64,000 nt of DNA from Cyclina sinensis (taxonomy: Eukaryota > Mollusca > Bivalvia > Venerida > Veneridae), in contig JAAONU010000011.1 of assembly GCA_012932295.1 (NCBI GenBank), forward strand, positions 16,018,136-16,082,135. The letters run 5' to 3'. This document shows positions 11,942 through 23,366 of this stretch, in pieces. The position numbers and the translations under genes are program-made. The notes beneath the pieces were generated by a model, which ran no database searches, was not told the DNA's origin, and saw only the letters and a list, made by a program, of their open reading frames with translations. The first letter of the stretch is position 1. Each line of letters starts with the position of its first letter.

Positions 11942-13130
11942 AACTACTTAAGAGATTAATCACATTGGCCCAGTGTCTGCCTGATAATATGTACACAAGA
12001 GTTTGACCATGCATTAAGTACAAATGCCTTCCCCCTACTGATAAAATGAGTGGACACCATATCATTTTGAATACAGTTCTAGTAACCTGGTTTCCACAAA
12101 CCAGACAGGACTTACGAATGATACATATTTTGGTGCTGATCGTCCAGACGTCTGCCCTTTCTTCCTTTACCAAATCTTGACTATAGCCTTTTCTGCGAGA
12201 TGGATAATTAAAGGGCTTTAGATTTAATGTTTTGAATAAGAAATAACTTCTTATTAATGAAAACTCTTTTGAAATCTGAAATTTGAATTGAGTCGAGGTT
12301 GAACTGCTATTTCAAATAATTTTGTGAAAAATATCTATTCATGGTTTTGTCTTTTTGTATGGATAATTTGATTTTGTTTACATTTTACTTAAATGCTTGT
12401 CAGTTTGAGTGGGTTTTACGTTTAGTCCTTTCTATTCTGAGAAGCTAACAGAGTTTTGACCGTTTTGACTCTCAAAATATGTACAAATTCATTATCCAAA
12501 TTTTAGTGTTACAAGAAGCTGAAAAAGCCGATGTTTATCTTTTATCTGAAAATGGACATCTTTTTTCATAACATTTAGCCAAATTGTTTTAAAAGGATTT
12601 TTGTAAGTTTGTAATTTGACTGTATCTTTGATATGGATATGCGATTTTGAACATTTTCTAAAACAGTTTCAAAAGATGTTGTCCTGAAAAGTTTAAGGTA
12701 CTCATTATGAGTTGTTTTAATTGTTCATCGTCGGTCGTCTATAGTTTGGATCGGAGCTAGCCAAAGCTTTCTTTTTACGTATAATTAGTCGCTTTAGCAG
12801 TAAAATGTAAAGCTTTGTTTATCTTCATTTCTGGAATCACAAGACCCTGCCCAATAAGATTTCAATGATATACATAGAAATATGTAGGTATTTCTTTGAA
12901 AATCTTCCTGTCTAAAGTAACAAGATTATAGTTTCAATAATCATAAAGACCTCTAACAATATTCCTACCATTAAGCCTCTTGAAATATTATTTCGTTAGG
13001 GATATGGTTCCTTTTCTACTCAAAATGAGTCTGGAGTTCTTTCTCTGTAATGTTCTTTTTCCTTTTTCTGCTTTATTTCCAGCTCACTTGAGCACTATGT
13101 GTCCATGCATGATGACCATCATCGTGCATT
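11942..13130. other. No gene recognised
   Basis: A 258-bp open frame on the - strand (11916-12173) runs into the MITE end and has no recognisable domain. At about 12207 'taattaaagggctttag' recalls the MITE terminus but has no partner. Otherwise unique-looking AT-rich sequence. Confidence 0.4.
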
Positions 13131-14900
13131 TGTGCGTTAGTTAGTGCTTAGTGTGTCAACATTTTGATTCAAACAACATCTCCTCTGAAACCACCTGGTC
13201 AAAGTTAATAAAACTTGGCAGGGATGTTCCTTGCGTAAAGCTTTACCAAAGTTGTTCAAAGAAATAAGTTCCATGCAGAACTCTGGTTGCTATGACAACC
13301 AAAAGAAAAATCTTCAATAATGTTCTTGTCTGAAACCACAAGACCTAGAGCTTACTTATTTGGCATGGTGTATCATCTAGAGATCCTCTACAACCAAAGT
13401 TGTTCAAATTATGTCTCTGTGGTCAAAATTGGCCACGTACTAGGGGTCACATCTTTGACATAGAAATATATAGGAAAACTTGAGGAATCTTCATCTCTGA
13501 AACCACAAGCCCCTAAGTTCTAAAAAAATTCACAAAGTATTGTCTAGTGAACCTTTACCAAGATTGTTCAATTTATGTCCCTGGGGTCACCTTTTGACAC
13601 CTTTAAGGTCATTCTTTATACAGAGGTTCACCTAGAGCTCATCTACAAAGATTGTTCAAATTGTGCCTCTGTGGTCATAAATTTATTTAATAAAGGCTTA
13701 TATAGGGAAAACTTGGAAAATCTTCTTTTATGAAACCAGAAGGCCTAATGCTTAGATATTTTGTATCGAGCATCATCTAGAAGTTCTCTACCAAGATTGT
13801 TCAAATGATGTTCTTGTGTGCAAAACTGACCCCACCACAGGGGTCACTTTGATTTTGTAAAGACTTGCATAGAATTTTTTTTAAATCTTCTTGTCAGTAA
13901 CCACAAGACCTAGTGTTAAGATATTTAATGTTTAACCTGGCCTAGTAGACCTCTACCAAGTTTGTTTAAATCTTGGCCCTGGGGTCAAAATTGACCTGCC
14001 CCTGGGTTACCATGGCTAAAAATAGACTTTTCAAATTTTTGTCATAGAGCCTTAGTTTATTGGCAGATGTCTTAGATATTCAGTATATAGGCACCTTGCA
14101 TGAATTTCTGCCATTCACTTTGGTCAAGGTCACCAATGCTAAAAAAAGATTTTTGTACTTTTCCCCTTAGAGTCTTCAATTATCGATCAATATCTGAGAT
14201 ATTTGGTATATAGATAACTTGCAAGGACCCCTACCCTTAGGTGGAGTTTGAGGTCACTGGGTCAAGGTAACTAAGGTTAAAATAAGATTTTTCTACTTTT
14301 TGTCATATATCCTTTATTTATTGATTTATATTTTAAAAAAAGTGGTATATAGACACCTTGCATAAATCTCTTTTATTAGATTGGGTTTAAGGTCACTGAG
14401 CTAAAAATAGATTTATCTACTTTACCTCAAAGAGCCTTCATTTAACCAATATCATCGACATTTGGTATGTAGTTTTCCCGAAACCTGGTGGTTCCATATG
14501 TGCATAGACCTCTACCTTTAGGTGACGTTTTAGGTGACCGCGTCAAGATTAAGGTCACTGCAGCTAATAATAGTTTTTTTTCTATTTTTCTGTCAAAGAG
14601 ACTTTATTCATTGATTGATATTTTAAATATTTGATATATAAACACCTTGCGTGAACCTCTTCCATTGAATTGGGGTTACTGTCACGGAGGCTAAAATATA
14701 TTTATTCACTTTACCTCAAAGAGCCTTCATTTATATACCAATATCATTCATATTTGGTATGTAGGTTCTTTGCATGGACCTCTATTTTTAGGTGGGATTT
14801 TAGGTTGTTTGTCAACATCAAGGTCACTGCAGCTTATAATAGATTTTTTTACTTCCCGTCCTAGAGACTTGATTTACTGATTGATATTTTAAAACATCAC
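13130..14900. repeat. Degenerate tandem array, about 140-230 bp spacing (Pearl-type core)
   Basis: Recurrent blocks: 'ctgaaaccacaag' near 13188, 13328, 13494, 13728 and 13896, each followed by 'gttcaaa' and 'cacttt' type wording. From 14040 a second unit takes over (about 170 bp: 'gataacttgcaaggacccct', 'ggtcactgggtcaaggt', 'agatttttctactttt'). The same family occurs in opposite orientation at 28600-28800 and 46680-47480. No open frame. Confidence 0.65.
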
Positions 14901-16837
14901 AGTTGAACAAATTGACTGAGGATTCCTGTAAAACGTCGATTTAATCTTCTTGTTAATTAATGTAATGCGCTGAATAACCAGTACATACGGAAATTATGTT
15001 ATTAACTATATACCTGATGTCTATTAATAAAATAAATTATATTCCATCTTTAATTTCTATTCCATTTTAGAGTTTATAACTGTGTTATGCAATTGTCTTA
15101 TTTTATTTTTTTGTTTTTATTCTTCAAAATCCAATGTTATTTATAATATGTAGTGCATAGTTTTTTCTGGCATCCATGCTTCACGATAATGCTTCTAGCA
15201 TTGATATTTCTGCTTGACAAAGTCATATTACTTGGTACTAGTTTTATATTTAATGACGAACTTAATGAATATGTTTTAAGTAATATTTTATGTTTTTTAT
15301 TACTTTTTTATTATTTTATTCTTACGTTGATTTGTGTATAGAGATGAAAGTTCAATGTAAAATCTATTTATTTTGTGCAAAATGTTTAGTCATATCTGAC
15401 AAATTGCTCAAAGTTTGCAATTCTTATAATATTCTAAATTTTGCACTTTTTGGGAGGACTTTTGTAACGTATTGTGATTATTGTTTGGACATAAAGTGAA
15501 AATGTCCTATTAAATAAACTAAGTTTCAATTTGTATTATTCCGGGTTTTAAAACCTGCAATCAATACGGTTATGGCATTAGACTGGTTGACTGCAGTCCT
15601 TTGATCTATTTGTCATGTCACATTGTTATGAAAGTGTACACGTTTGAAAAAGATTCTGAAGTCATTTCGGCCGTGAAAATGAGACGTCAAGGTTTCGCAC
15701 ATTAGAGATAACTGAAATGACTTATGTAACATAAACATCAAGTTAGACAAGTTTATTTACATGATTACAGAAGATATTAACCCATGTAGTACATAAAACA
15801 CATATGAAAATGGTGGCAGCACATATCATAGTTCATATCAGTTGTGTAAAAGTATTACTATACTTTTGGAATAACTAATGTCAAAGATGAGACAAACGTT
15901 CCCCTTTGTCACTGTTTGTTCGAAATCGCAGTTGAAAAATATGTGGCGGGTAAATATCGCTATAGTTACCAAATTAGAAATAAATCTTGTAAAACACTTC
16001 ACATACATTGCAAGTTGCCAAACCTTCCAAGTCCAAAATTTCCTTAACAACCTAGAAGAACTTTGGAAAATCTATTGAATCTGAGCATCCCTGAGGAAGT
16101 TATACAAAAGATACTGAGGATTTTAACCTTTTCAAGCAAACAATGGCTTCCAGCAATATATGGACACTCCGACCAACACCTTTGTAGAAACACTGGACCT
16201 CATTAGTAGTCCTCTGCCAAGCCTTAAGAGAGTGACAAAACTTCTGCCATACACAGAACACCATTTTTGCCATGAAACTGGAAATCTCGGAGAGACACCA
16301 GTCTACCCAACTGGACCAACCAATTACCTGCGTGACCATGTCTAAGTACTTTCAAGGCTTATCATATCCCCGCTTCACCTACTGAAGAGGGCCATATAAG
16401 AATCACAAATGCCTTCACATAAATGAACATCACATATTTGTTTGCATTTGGATTAACAAACTACCCCAAACATACACACACTTCTGCCTCACCCTTGATA
16501 CCATTGTTTCGCTTCTTGCATCAAACTTAAATTCTGTGAGATTCCAAAGTACTTGCCGCTCCAGCTATGTAAACGTCGGCGTTTACTATTCTCTGGTTAT
16601 ACTAGATGTCTTTTTATGCCGCTAAAAGCTCCTAAAACATCGCCAAGTTTATCGCCTTTCTCGTATATCATACCTTGTTAGTTATGTTCAATTGAATTTG
16701 GCCATTTTGCTAAAAATAACGGGACATTAAACACTGTTTACTAATCTGTTTGACATTTTTGAAATTCTTCCGTCTTCTTTTTGTCAAGTATCTTTTGTCA
16801 TCATTTTCAATGTGATTCAACATTAATAGTTAAAACA
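14901..16837. other. Intergenic, no gene recognised
   Basis: Several short open frames (for example 16100-16339 on the - strand and 16160-16345 on the + strand) overlap each other on opposite strands and contain no motif I can name. The region lies 3' of GPCR1 and may include its 3' UTR close to 16837. Confidence 0.4.
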
Positions 16838-18356
16838 TCAAGCTCTCCGAAACAGCCTACTGTACATTTTTCGTACTTCAACTCTGAACCGCACATCAAA
16901 AAAGCCATAGATAAAACAGTTTGCCATATTGTTGATAAAGAAACACCAGACAAACGTATTGTACAACACTAATTCTGTGAATGATAGTTCAGTCAAGAAA
17001 TCTTTCTTCATAAACGCAGCAATCTTCAGCGCTAAATGAGGAATGAAACTTAAGAAAAAAACTGCAGTGATCATTACAAACATCAACGTTCTTTTTCTGT
17101 CCGTATTGGATTGATTCTCCTTTTGTTTTTGCACGGGTTTTGGCGAATCTATAACTCTAATTCTGCTTTTAGTCTCAGAACTTCCTTCGCTGTCATTTCT
17201 GTCGCTGACATTTTCAAACATTTTCTGTTGCAAATACTTTTCATTTGGTCTCTCCGGAGCATTATTTTCTATGGATTCGGTTGTTTGAGAAGACATTTCT
17301 GTGACATCATTCATCACTATACCGCTTGACGAGGAATTTGTTGATTGTTGGATTATATTTTTTGGTGTTGTCTGTCTGCTGTGCTTTGCAGTGACTCGCC
17401 AGATAAGTGAATACAACACAACAAGAACAAGAAAACTTGTAAATATTGTCAAAATCAAGACAGCATTAAAATATCCTTGATATTTGTTGAAATTTTTCTT
17501 GTCCTCAGTGTAACATCTTGAACCATTAATGTAAGGGTTCGAAGTTTGCACTGTGGCTTTGCCATACAAGACTGGAGCTGGCCAGGATAGTAACAAGGAT
17601 ACGAAAAGAACCAGAAGACAGGACAGTTTAGCCATCTTCTGAGACAGTTGTCGCCCAAATGGAACACATATTTTCCTATATCTGAAATTGAGAACAAAAA
17701 CTGAAATATCAAATTCCACGAAAGAGGGACTCTCTTGATTACAAGAAATTTGTCTACGTATTATAAAGCACTAGTTCAATTATTTCATTATCTGTGATAT
17801 CGTGAATAAAAAGAGAAACATAGATTTATCAATTTGTTCTGTCCCTTTTTCAGTTATCTTTGATTTTGAGTAATTTCATTTAAATAGAATTCATACCATT
17901 GTGAATACAAATTTGTGTTACCAGTAAATTTAAGCCAGTCACTTTTGGAATAAATAATAATACGTATAAAGCATATTTGTCATTTAATCCGTTAATAACT
18001 TGTTATACTCGTTTAACTCACCTGTCTGTCGCAATGACTATGAGTGTCAAACCCGAGGAGGTGCACACAAAATAATTGATGAATCTAAGAATTTTACATG
18101 CTGATGGGTTCATGAAAGTCAATGGATTTCTTAAGTCAACAATAATAAATGGCATTCCAATAACACAAGTCAGAAAGTCCAAAACCCCTAGCACCAGAAT
18201 AAAAATCCTGTGGTTTGATGGTTTCATTCGAAATGCGTACACGAGAAGAACGTGCAAGTTTCCGACAAATCCAATCACCATGGTAGTTGATACAAAAGCC
18301 ACTCCTCCTATGTACTGCTTTGCTTCTTCTGTATTTAAATCTTCTAGCGAATTCAT
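16838..18356 (-). CDS. Class A rhodopsin-type GPCR, two exons (paralogue 1)
   Basis: Seven-transmembrane receptor expected in the plasma membrane; ligand unknown. Exon 1 is 18022-18356, exon 2 is 16838-17681; the joined frame gives 392 residues. The intron (donor CAG|GTGAGT, acceptor TTTCAG) splits the Arg of the DRY motif. Landmarks: GN at Asn33 in TM1, Asp60 in TM2 (LGVLDFL), Cys87 pairing with Cys168 in the second extracellular loop, DRY at 111-113, TM4 Trp145, a third cytoplasmic loop of about 100 polar Ser/Thr-rich residues, TM6 with FFLSFIP (Pro326) where CWxP is usual, and TM7 with NCFIY at 366-370 where NPxxY is usual. The C-tail is only 22 residues. ATG 18354-18356 precedes a short polar N-terminus (MNSLEDLNTEEA). 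A close paralogue lies at 21328-23366. The general fold suggests a peptide or amine receptor; subfamily not assigned. Confidence 0.93.
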
Positions 18357-19339
18357 TTTTATTTGATCGATTCACCTTTTCCACTTTTCAAGAATTATCG
18401 TAACAAACAAGTATCTTGGAAACACTTTGGCACCAGTTTTTGAGAGTAAATTTTGTAAAGATTGCAGTGAATTGTTACTTGCTTTATCTCAGAATGATCT
18501 GTTTAATCATGAGCAATGATGTTATTCTTTCTCATGTGTATAAGGAAATTTCAAAGTGTCCAATCGAGTTTGATAAAAAAGAGGACGAAATAAGATTTCA
18601 TTTGTCTATTTGTTTTAGTAACTCATAAACTGTCATACACTTGCTATTATTCTGTTCATAAAAGGAAATTCTCGTTCTGAATCAGTGGTATGAATATTAT
18701 TCATTCCGATTTGACTGTGTTTTAGTTTGAGAATATGTAAGTGAATATTTGATATAAACCTCTATGAATTTTAGTAGAATTATTTCAGTCCGAGAAAAAA
18801 ATGTATAGTCGACATTAACGTTTAGCAGCTATACAAACCTTTATTATACACGTTTGCATTTGAAAATAACATGTGTATTTAAAAAAACACACAACACTAA
18901 ACCTGTACATTTCTGTTTTTGGTCTGCCGTTACTTTCGAGAGCTTTAGAAAAAAATGAAGACGTTCTTTGCTCATTTCAGTCGATGAATGATGTATACTT
19001 TGTAATGTAGTTTTATTAAATTATGTACAAATATGTTTCCCTCCAAAATCTTTCCGATTTCTACCTGCCACAAAGACTGACGTATAACGTAATGACTATA
19101 AATTATAAACTGAAATATGCTTTCCTCATATTACAGTTCAAGAAGACATATATGTTTGAAATCCAAAAACGTTCCTCTATCATTATTCTGTGTTTAATGT
19201 GAATTTAATTACATGTACTTGAAGAAAATGAAATTGTAAATATTTGATTACTAAGTTTTTGTTTGTTTGTTCTGTTACTTTAATTAACAACAGGGATTTA
19301 AATGCACAGAAAAGTGTAAATACATTTCAAAATAATTGC
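18357..19339. other. Upstream region of GPCR1, no feature assigned
   Basis: AT-rich intergenic DNA between the start of GPCR1 and the ABHD12 pseudogene copy. A 213-bp + strand open frame (18416-18628) has no motif. The GPCR1 promoter should lie here, but no element is clear enough to mark. Confidence 0.35.
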
Positions 19340-20238
19340 CTTATTGTAGCTAAAATTGTATATGATAATGTTTAGAATAGCTATTTCTATCGTTATATTA
19401 GGATAAATTACTATCACTGGTATCCAATTATTCTTAAATATTTTCAGAGTAATCACAAAACCAGACAGAATAATTTGTAGAAGAAGTTAGAGTCTCTGAA
19501 TTAGTTGAAATAATCAAGAATTATAAATCCTGTTATGTCATCTTTAAGTTCTCGGTGAATAACTTTTGTAATTAAAACATACAGTTTTGCTTTATTTTAA
19601 TTAAGATATGTAATTAATGTGTATGTGTTTTTATTGATATTGAAAACACATGACTGGCTTTAATTTTTAATCTTGAATTTAAATCAAATTCAATTTCTTG
19701 AGTCACTAACTTACTGCCTTAGACCTAAGTTGAGTTGAATTCTTTTCATTCAGATGCAGCTCCTGATCGAGAAAATATTCAACTGCAACAAAATGCTGGA
19801 TGCTGCCACACATCACTCAATGGCAACAGTAAGTATACTCAAGCTCTGTGCCATACAATACCTATTGGTCACAATAAATGTATTCTAACTTTTTACCACA
19901 TAACACCCGCATGCCACAGTTAGTGTATTCTAACTTTTTGTCTCGTGCTTCCCATTGGTAACAGTAAGTATCGTCTAGCTCTTTGCAACACAACAACCGT
20001 TAGCTACAGTAAATGTACTCTAGCTTTTGTCATCCGTAAGTTTACTGTAGCTTCTTGGCACAACTATAGTTTATTGCGAAGGTGTAAATGTAACCAAGAA
20101 GAAATGCCTTTTCCACGCTACATTTGAATTTGGGTTTAAACTTGGTAAAACTATGATTCATGTTCACATAAGCTATATTACTATCTCTAAAACAAGGAAG
20201 TGCTCGATTATACTTCTGCTGTATGAATATATGCACGT
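19340..20238 (+). pseudogene. Partial ABHD12 pseudogene: two exons and repeat-bearing intron
   Basis: Diverged copy of ABHD12 positions about 480-2820. The 38-nt exon is kept at 19448-19485 with the same length and both splice sites (TTTTCAG / GTTAG). The next exon is kept at 19754-19828 with acceptor TTCAG and donor GTAAGT, but is 75 nt instead of 80, so the frame is lost, and the segment that reads FLESGFNN in the gene is gone. The intron after it has about five 45-bp units of the same minisatellite, and the flank 'gattatacttctg' still matches 2795. The GHSLG exon and the later exons were not found here, so it cannot make an active enzyme. A foldback element abuts its right end at 20239. 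Confidence 0.87.
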
Positions 20239-20486
20239 CTTCATCGATTTCTATGGGAGATGTGTCAGTCTAAGGAGAAAAATATAAGCTTTCCGCTGAA
20301 TACAGGGCCTCCACCAGCTGCTGAGCCATTCTTTCAAGCACTACGTGAAACCATGGAATTTGTTTGTACACGAAGTTTGACGAAGTGCTTGCAAAATGGC
20401 TCATCTGCTAATGGAGGTCCAGTATTCAGTGGAAAGCTTATGTTTTTCTCCAAAGGCTGAGACATATCCCATAGAAATCGATGAAG
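20239..20486. mobile_element. Foldback element with about 110-bp inverted arms
   Basis: 248 bp. The outermost 20 bp are a perfect inverted repeat (CTTCATCGATTTCTATGGGA at 20239). The match continues inward with few changes across nearly the whole length ('gaaaaa.ataagctttcc', 'ctgaatac.gg.cctcca', 'gagccatt'), leaving a central spacer of about 25-30 bp near 20350-20376. Open frames on the two strands therefore give nearly the same peptide (ISFPLNTGPP in both). No transposase. Transcribed, it would fold into one long hairpin. Confidence 0.9.
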
Positions 20487-21327
20487 AAATGAAACACTTA
20501 CATGCAGTTTTCTATTTTCAAGCGAAGTCAATGTTGGCAGTTTGTCTTGTTTTTGATGCTTTTAGTGACGTCATGGTCACGTGGTATTGCTACACTTGAA
20601 AATACAGCGTTATAAGTGACTGTAAGATATACCTTAATATTACCGCTTGATCATATATGAATGTCCCAAAACACGCTGTTTTTTAGGTAGCTCGATATTT
20701 TAGATTTTTTTCTATCTAACATTTGAGCTGATACAGTGACTGAATATAAAATATCTGGGCAATTTTAATTTTTATATATAAAGTAGACCACAATTTTTAC
20801 TTGAATTTCTTTTCGTAGAAAAGTATACTTTAAATGACCTTGCGTGTTATTTAAACCTGAACTATTACAGCAATCTATTTATTGCGCAGTCAAGTAGAAG
20901 TTTATGTATTTTTTCACTGAACTCCAATTAACATAGTATAACAAAAACATTTTTTTTTGGTTTATTTATAATTTGTGTCTGACAGAGAACTTCTGTTTAA
21001 AAGATGCATTAACGAGACGAACAGTCATGATTTAACGTAAATCAAAATATAATTAAGTATAAAAATTTGTTGCGGTTTTGTGTTGGTATTCTTCACTACA
21101 ATTTTATACCTTTGCACTATCACATTTGGTATTTAAATGTAAAGCCTATCATGGCAATATATTTGCGTAATGTAAACCGTTATTTCCACTACACTGTTAA
21201 GTCTCCTTTTGTTAAGAAAGTTGTATTCAAATCTAAAACACTTTTTTTACCATCCCCAACATCAGTACATATATTGTACTTTATTTTAATTCTCTTAAAA
21301 CGTAATCAGCAAAATTACATTTTAACA
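20487..21327. other. Region 3' of GPCR2, no gene
   Basis: AT-rich, without motifs. Probably includes the 3' UTR of the GPCR gene that ends at 21328. The + strand open frame 21067-21477 overlaps the receptor's coding end and is a shadow. Confidence 0.4.
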
Positions 21328-23366
21328 TCAAGTGCGACAAATAATTCGTTTGTAAATCCGGCCGAGTTCTCGTCTAAAACGTGCGTCAAAACATCCGTAT
21401 ACAAAACAATTTGCCATGTTGTTGATAAAGAAACACCAGATAAATGTGTTGTAAACAACTTTTTCCTGAAACTTTAAATTAGGAAGAAAATCTCTCTTCA
21501 TAAACGTGACTATTTTCAAGATCAAATGAGGAAAAAAGCTTAAAAAATAAATCGCCGTGAGTAAAACAAAAATCACCGTTGTTTTCCTTTTCCTGTCAAA
21601 CGGATCACATCTATTTTTTCTAGCATTTTGAGCATGGTCCGTGCATGAAACACGCTTTTCTGCTTCTGAGCGAATTTCTTCGTTACGTTCGGGTAATGTA
21701 TTCATTTCATTGCTTACATTTCTACCAATACATTCAACAGTAGCATTTGCGTTGCTGGCATTCAAGGAGGTACTACTTATACTAGAACTTATTCTGTTCT
21801 GTTCATATTTGAGTCGAGTGCGGCGCATTATTTCCCGCCAAATCAACGTATACATAATAACGAGAATGCAAAACGATACAGCGATAACTACAATCAGCCA
21901 AGTGTTGAATAAACCTTGATATTTTGCAACATTTTCTATGCTTTCAGTATAGCATCTGGATCCATTGATGTTTGGGTCAGATGTTTGTACGTTTGTGATG
22001 CCAAAAAGGATAGGTGCTGGCCAAGACATGAGAACACCAAGCAGTAACACGAGGAAACACATGACTTTGGCTGTCGTGGGCGTTATCTGTTTTCCGTGTG
22101 GCACACAAATTTTTCTGTATCTGAAATGATACATCAGTGAAATGATAGTCTCTTTAAAAGTTTTGCCTTCCGTATAAAGTAAATCTGAACGCAGAATGAA
22201 ATAGATAATTGGAATAAAACAGATTTTGTTTTAAAAATATCTTAGAAAAGAAGAATATAGAGACAGTGGCCTGAGAAAAAACATTCTACTTGAAATGTTT
22301 AAATATTTGCATCTGGAAATATTGTATTATGATTTTTTTAATCAAGTTTGTTACCGGTTTGAATCTCATTTGCGGAAATTCACCGTGACTTATGTTTTTT
22401 ACTCGGAAAATAGTACCCAAGGAAGCAGTCATCAAGATTTGATCATAATCATTTGAAAGAATTTGAATATAAAATCGTTGCTAAAAAATGCGTAAAAAGT
22501 ACACAAAATTTAAAAACACTTAAGTTCACCCGAAAAAAGAAACGACATCATTTAAAAGCCAATTCTACTTAGCATGTATTTACAACTTAAGTTGATGTTA
22601 AGTCAGAGAAAAAATATTTAAGCGTCTCAAACAAGCAAGTTTATTTATTGCGTTTGCTAATGCAATTCCTTTATCTGTAACATTAATATTTTTTGTCCCG
22701 CTCATCCCCCCCCCCCCCCCCCCCAAACACACACAAACTATCGCCCGAGAACCAATAAAAGTCATGGTCAAATTCTTAAAACGGTGTTGACTATACCGTT
22801 CCTGGAAAAGGTCGTATTCCCTAAACTGTGTTGAAAATACCATTCGAGGAAAATCGTTAAAAGTCTCGAACGGTGTCGACTATCCCATTTCTGCAGCAAA
22901 ACATTAAATGTCAAGGTCAAATTTCCAAACGGTGTTGATAAGAAAATTTCTGCAGAATCATTAAAAGTTACTGTCAAATCCTTCTTACGACGTTGAAGTT
23001 AAATTTTACTCACCTGTCTACTGCAATGACCACAAGTATCAAAGCTGACGAAGAACATGTGAAATAGTTTGTGAATCTGAGTATTTTACACACTGATGAC
23101 ACCGTAAAAGTCAGAGGATTTCTCAGATCCACAAGTATGAATGGCATCCCAACGGTACATGTAATAAAGTCCAATACTCCAAGTATTAAAATAAAGATTC
23201 TGTGGTTTGACTGAGGAATACAAAAGGTGTATACGAAAAGAACGTGCAAATTCCCAACGATTCCGACAACCATGACAACGGCGACAAAAATCACGCCTCC
23301 AATATACTGTTGTGCTTCTATATAATTTAGATCTTCAAGTGATTCTTTTACAGTTAAATTTATCAT
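21328..23366 (-). CDS. Class A rhodopsin-type GPCR, two exons (paralogue 2)
   Basis: Exon 1 is 23014-23366, exon 2 is 21328-22120; the joined frame gives 381 residues. The intron splits the DRY Arg at exactly the same point as in the neighbouring paralogue, with the same donor (CAG|GTGAGT) and an ATTTCAG acceptor. Conserved features: GNLHVLFVY in TM1, LGVLDF in TM2, VDLRNPLTF before TM3, DRYRKICVP, SWPAP in TM4, GSRCYTE in the second extracellular loop, FFPHL in TM6, and MANCFVYG in TM7 in place of NPxxY. An N-glycosylation site (NLT) sits in the N-terminus. The cytoplasmic loop between TM5 and TM6 is long and poorly conserved between the two copies, while the membrane segments are close. Ligand unknown. 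Its 0.9 kb intron holds a poly-C run and a degenerate tandem repeat. Confidence 0.93.
22706..22724 (+). repeat. Poly-C tract in GPCR2 intron
   Basis: A run of about 19 C followed by aaacacacac. On the transcribed strand this is a poly-G run, a possible G-quadruplex and a place where sequencing length is unreliable. Confidence 0.9.
22750..22998. repeat. Degenerate tandem repeat in GPCR2 intron
   Basis: About four copies of a roughly 55-65 bp unit with 'gtcaaattc..aaacggtgtt', 'gactat.cc.tt.ctg' and 'aatc.ttaaaagtc'. It ends about 10 bp from the exon 1 donor of GPCR2. Confidence 0.6.

Noticed and set aside
16160..17712. Several open frames overlapping GPCR1 on the + strand and in other frames
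   Set aside because: Shadows of the receptor exons, without splice logic or motifs.
20260..20531. Two opposed open frames with the same peptide
   Set aside because: They are the two arms of the foldback element read in both directions.
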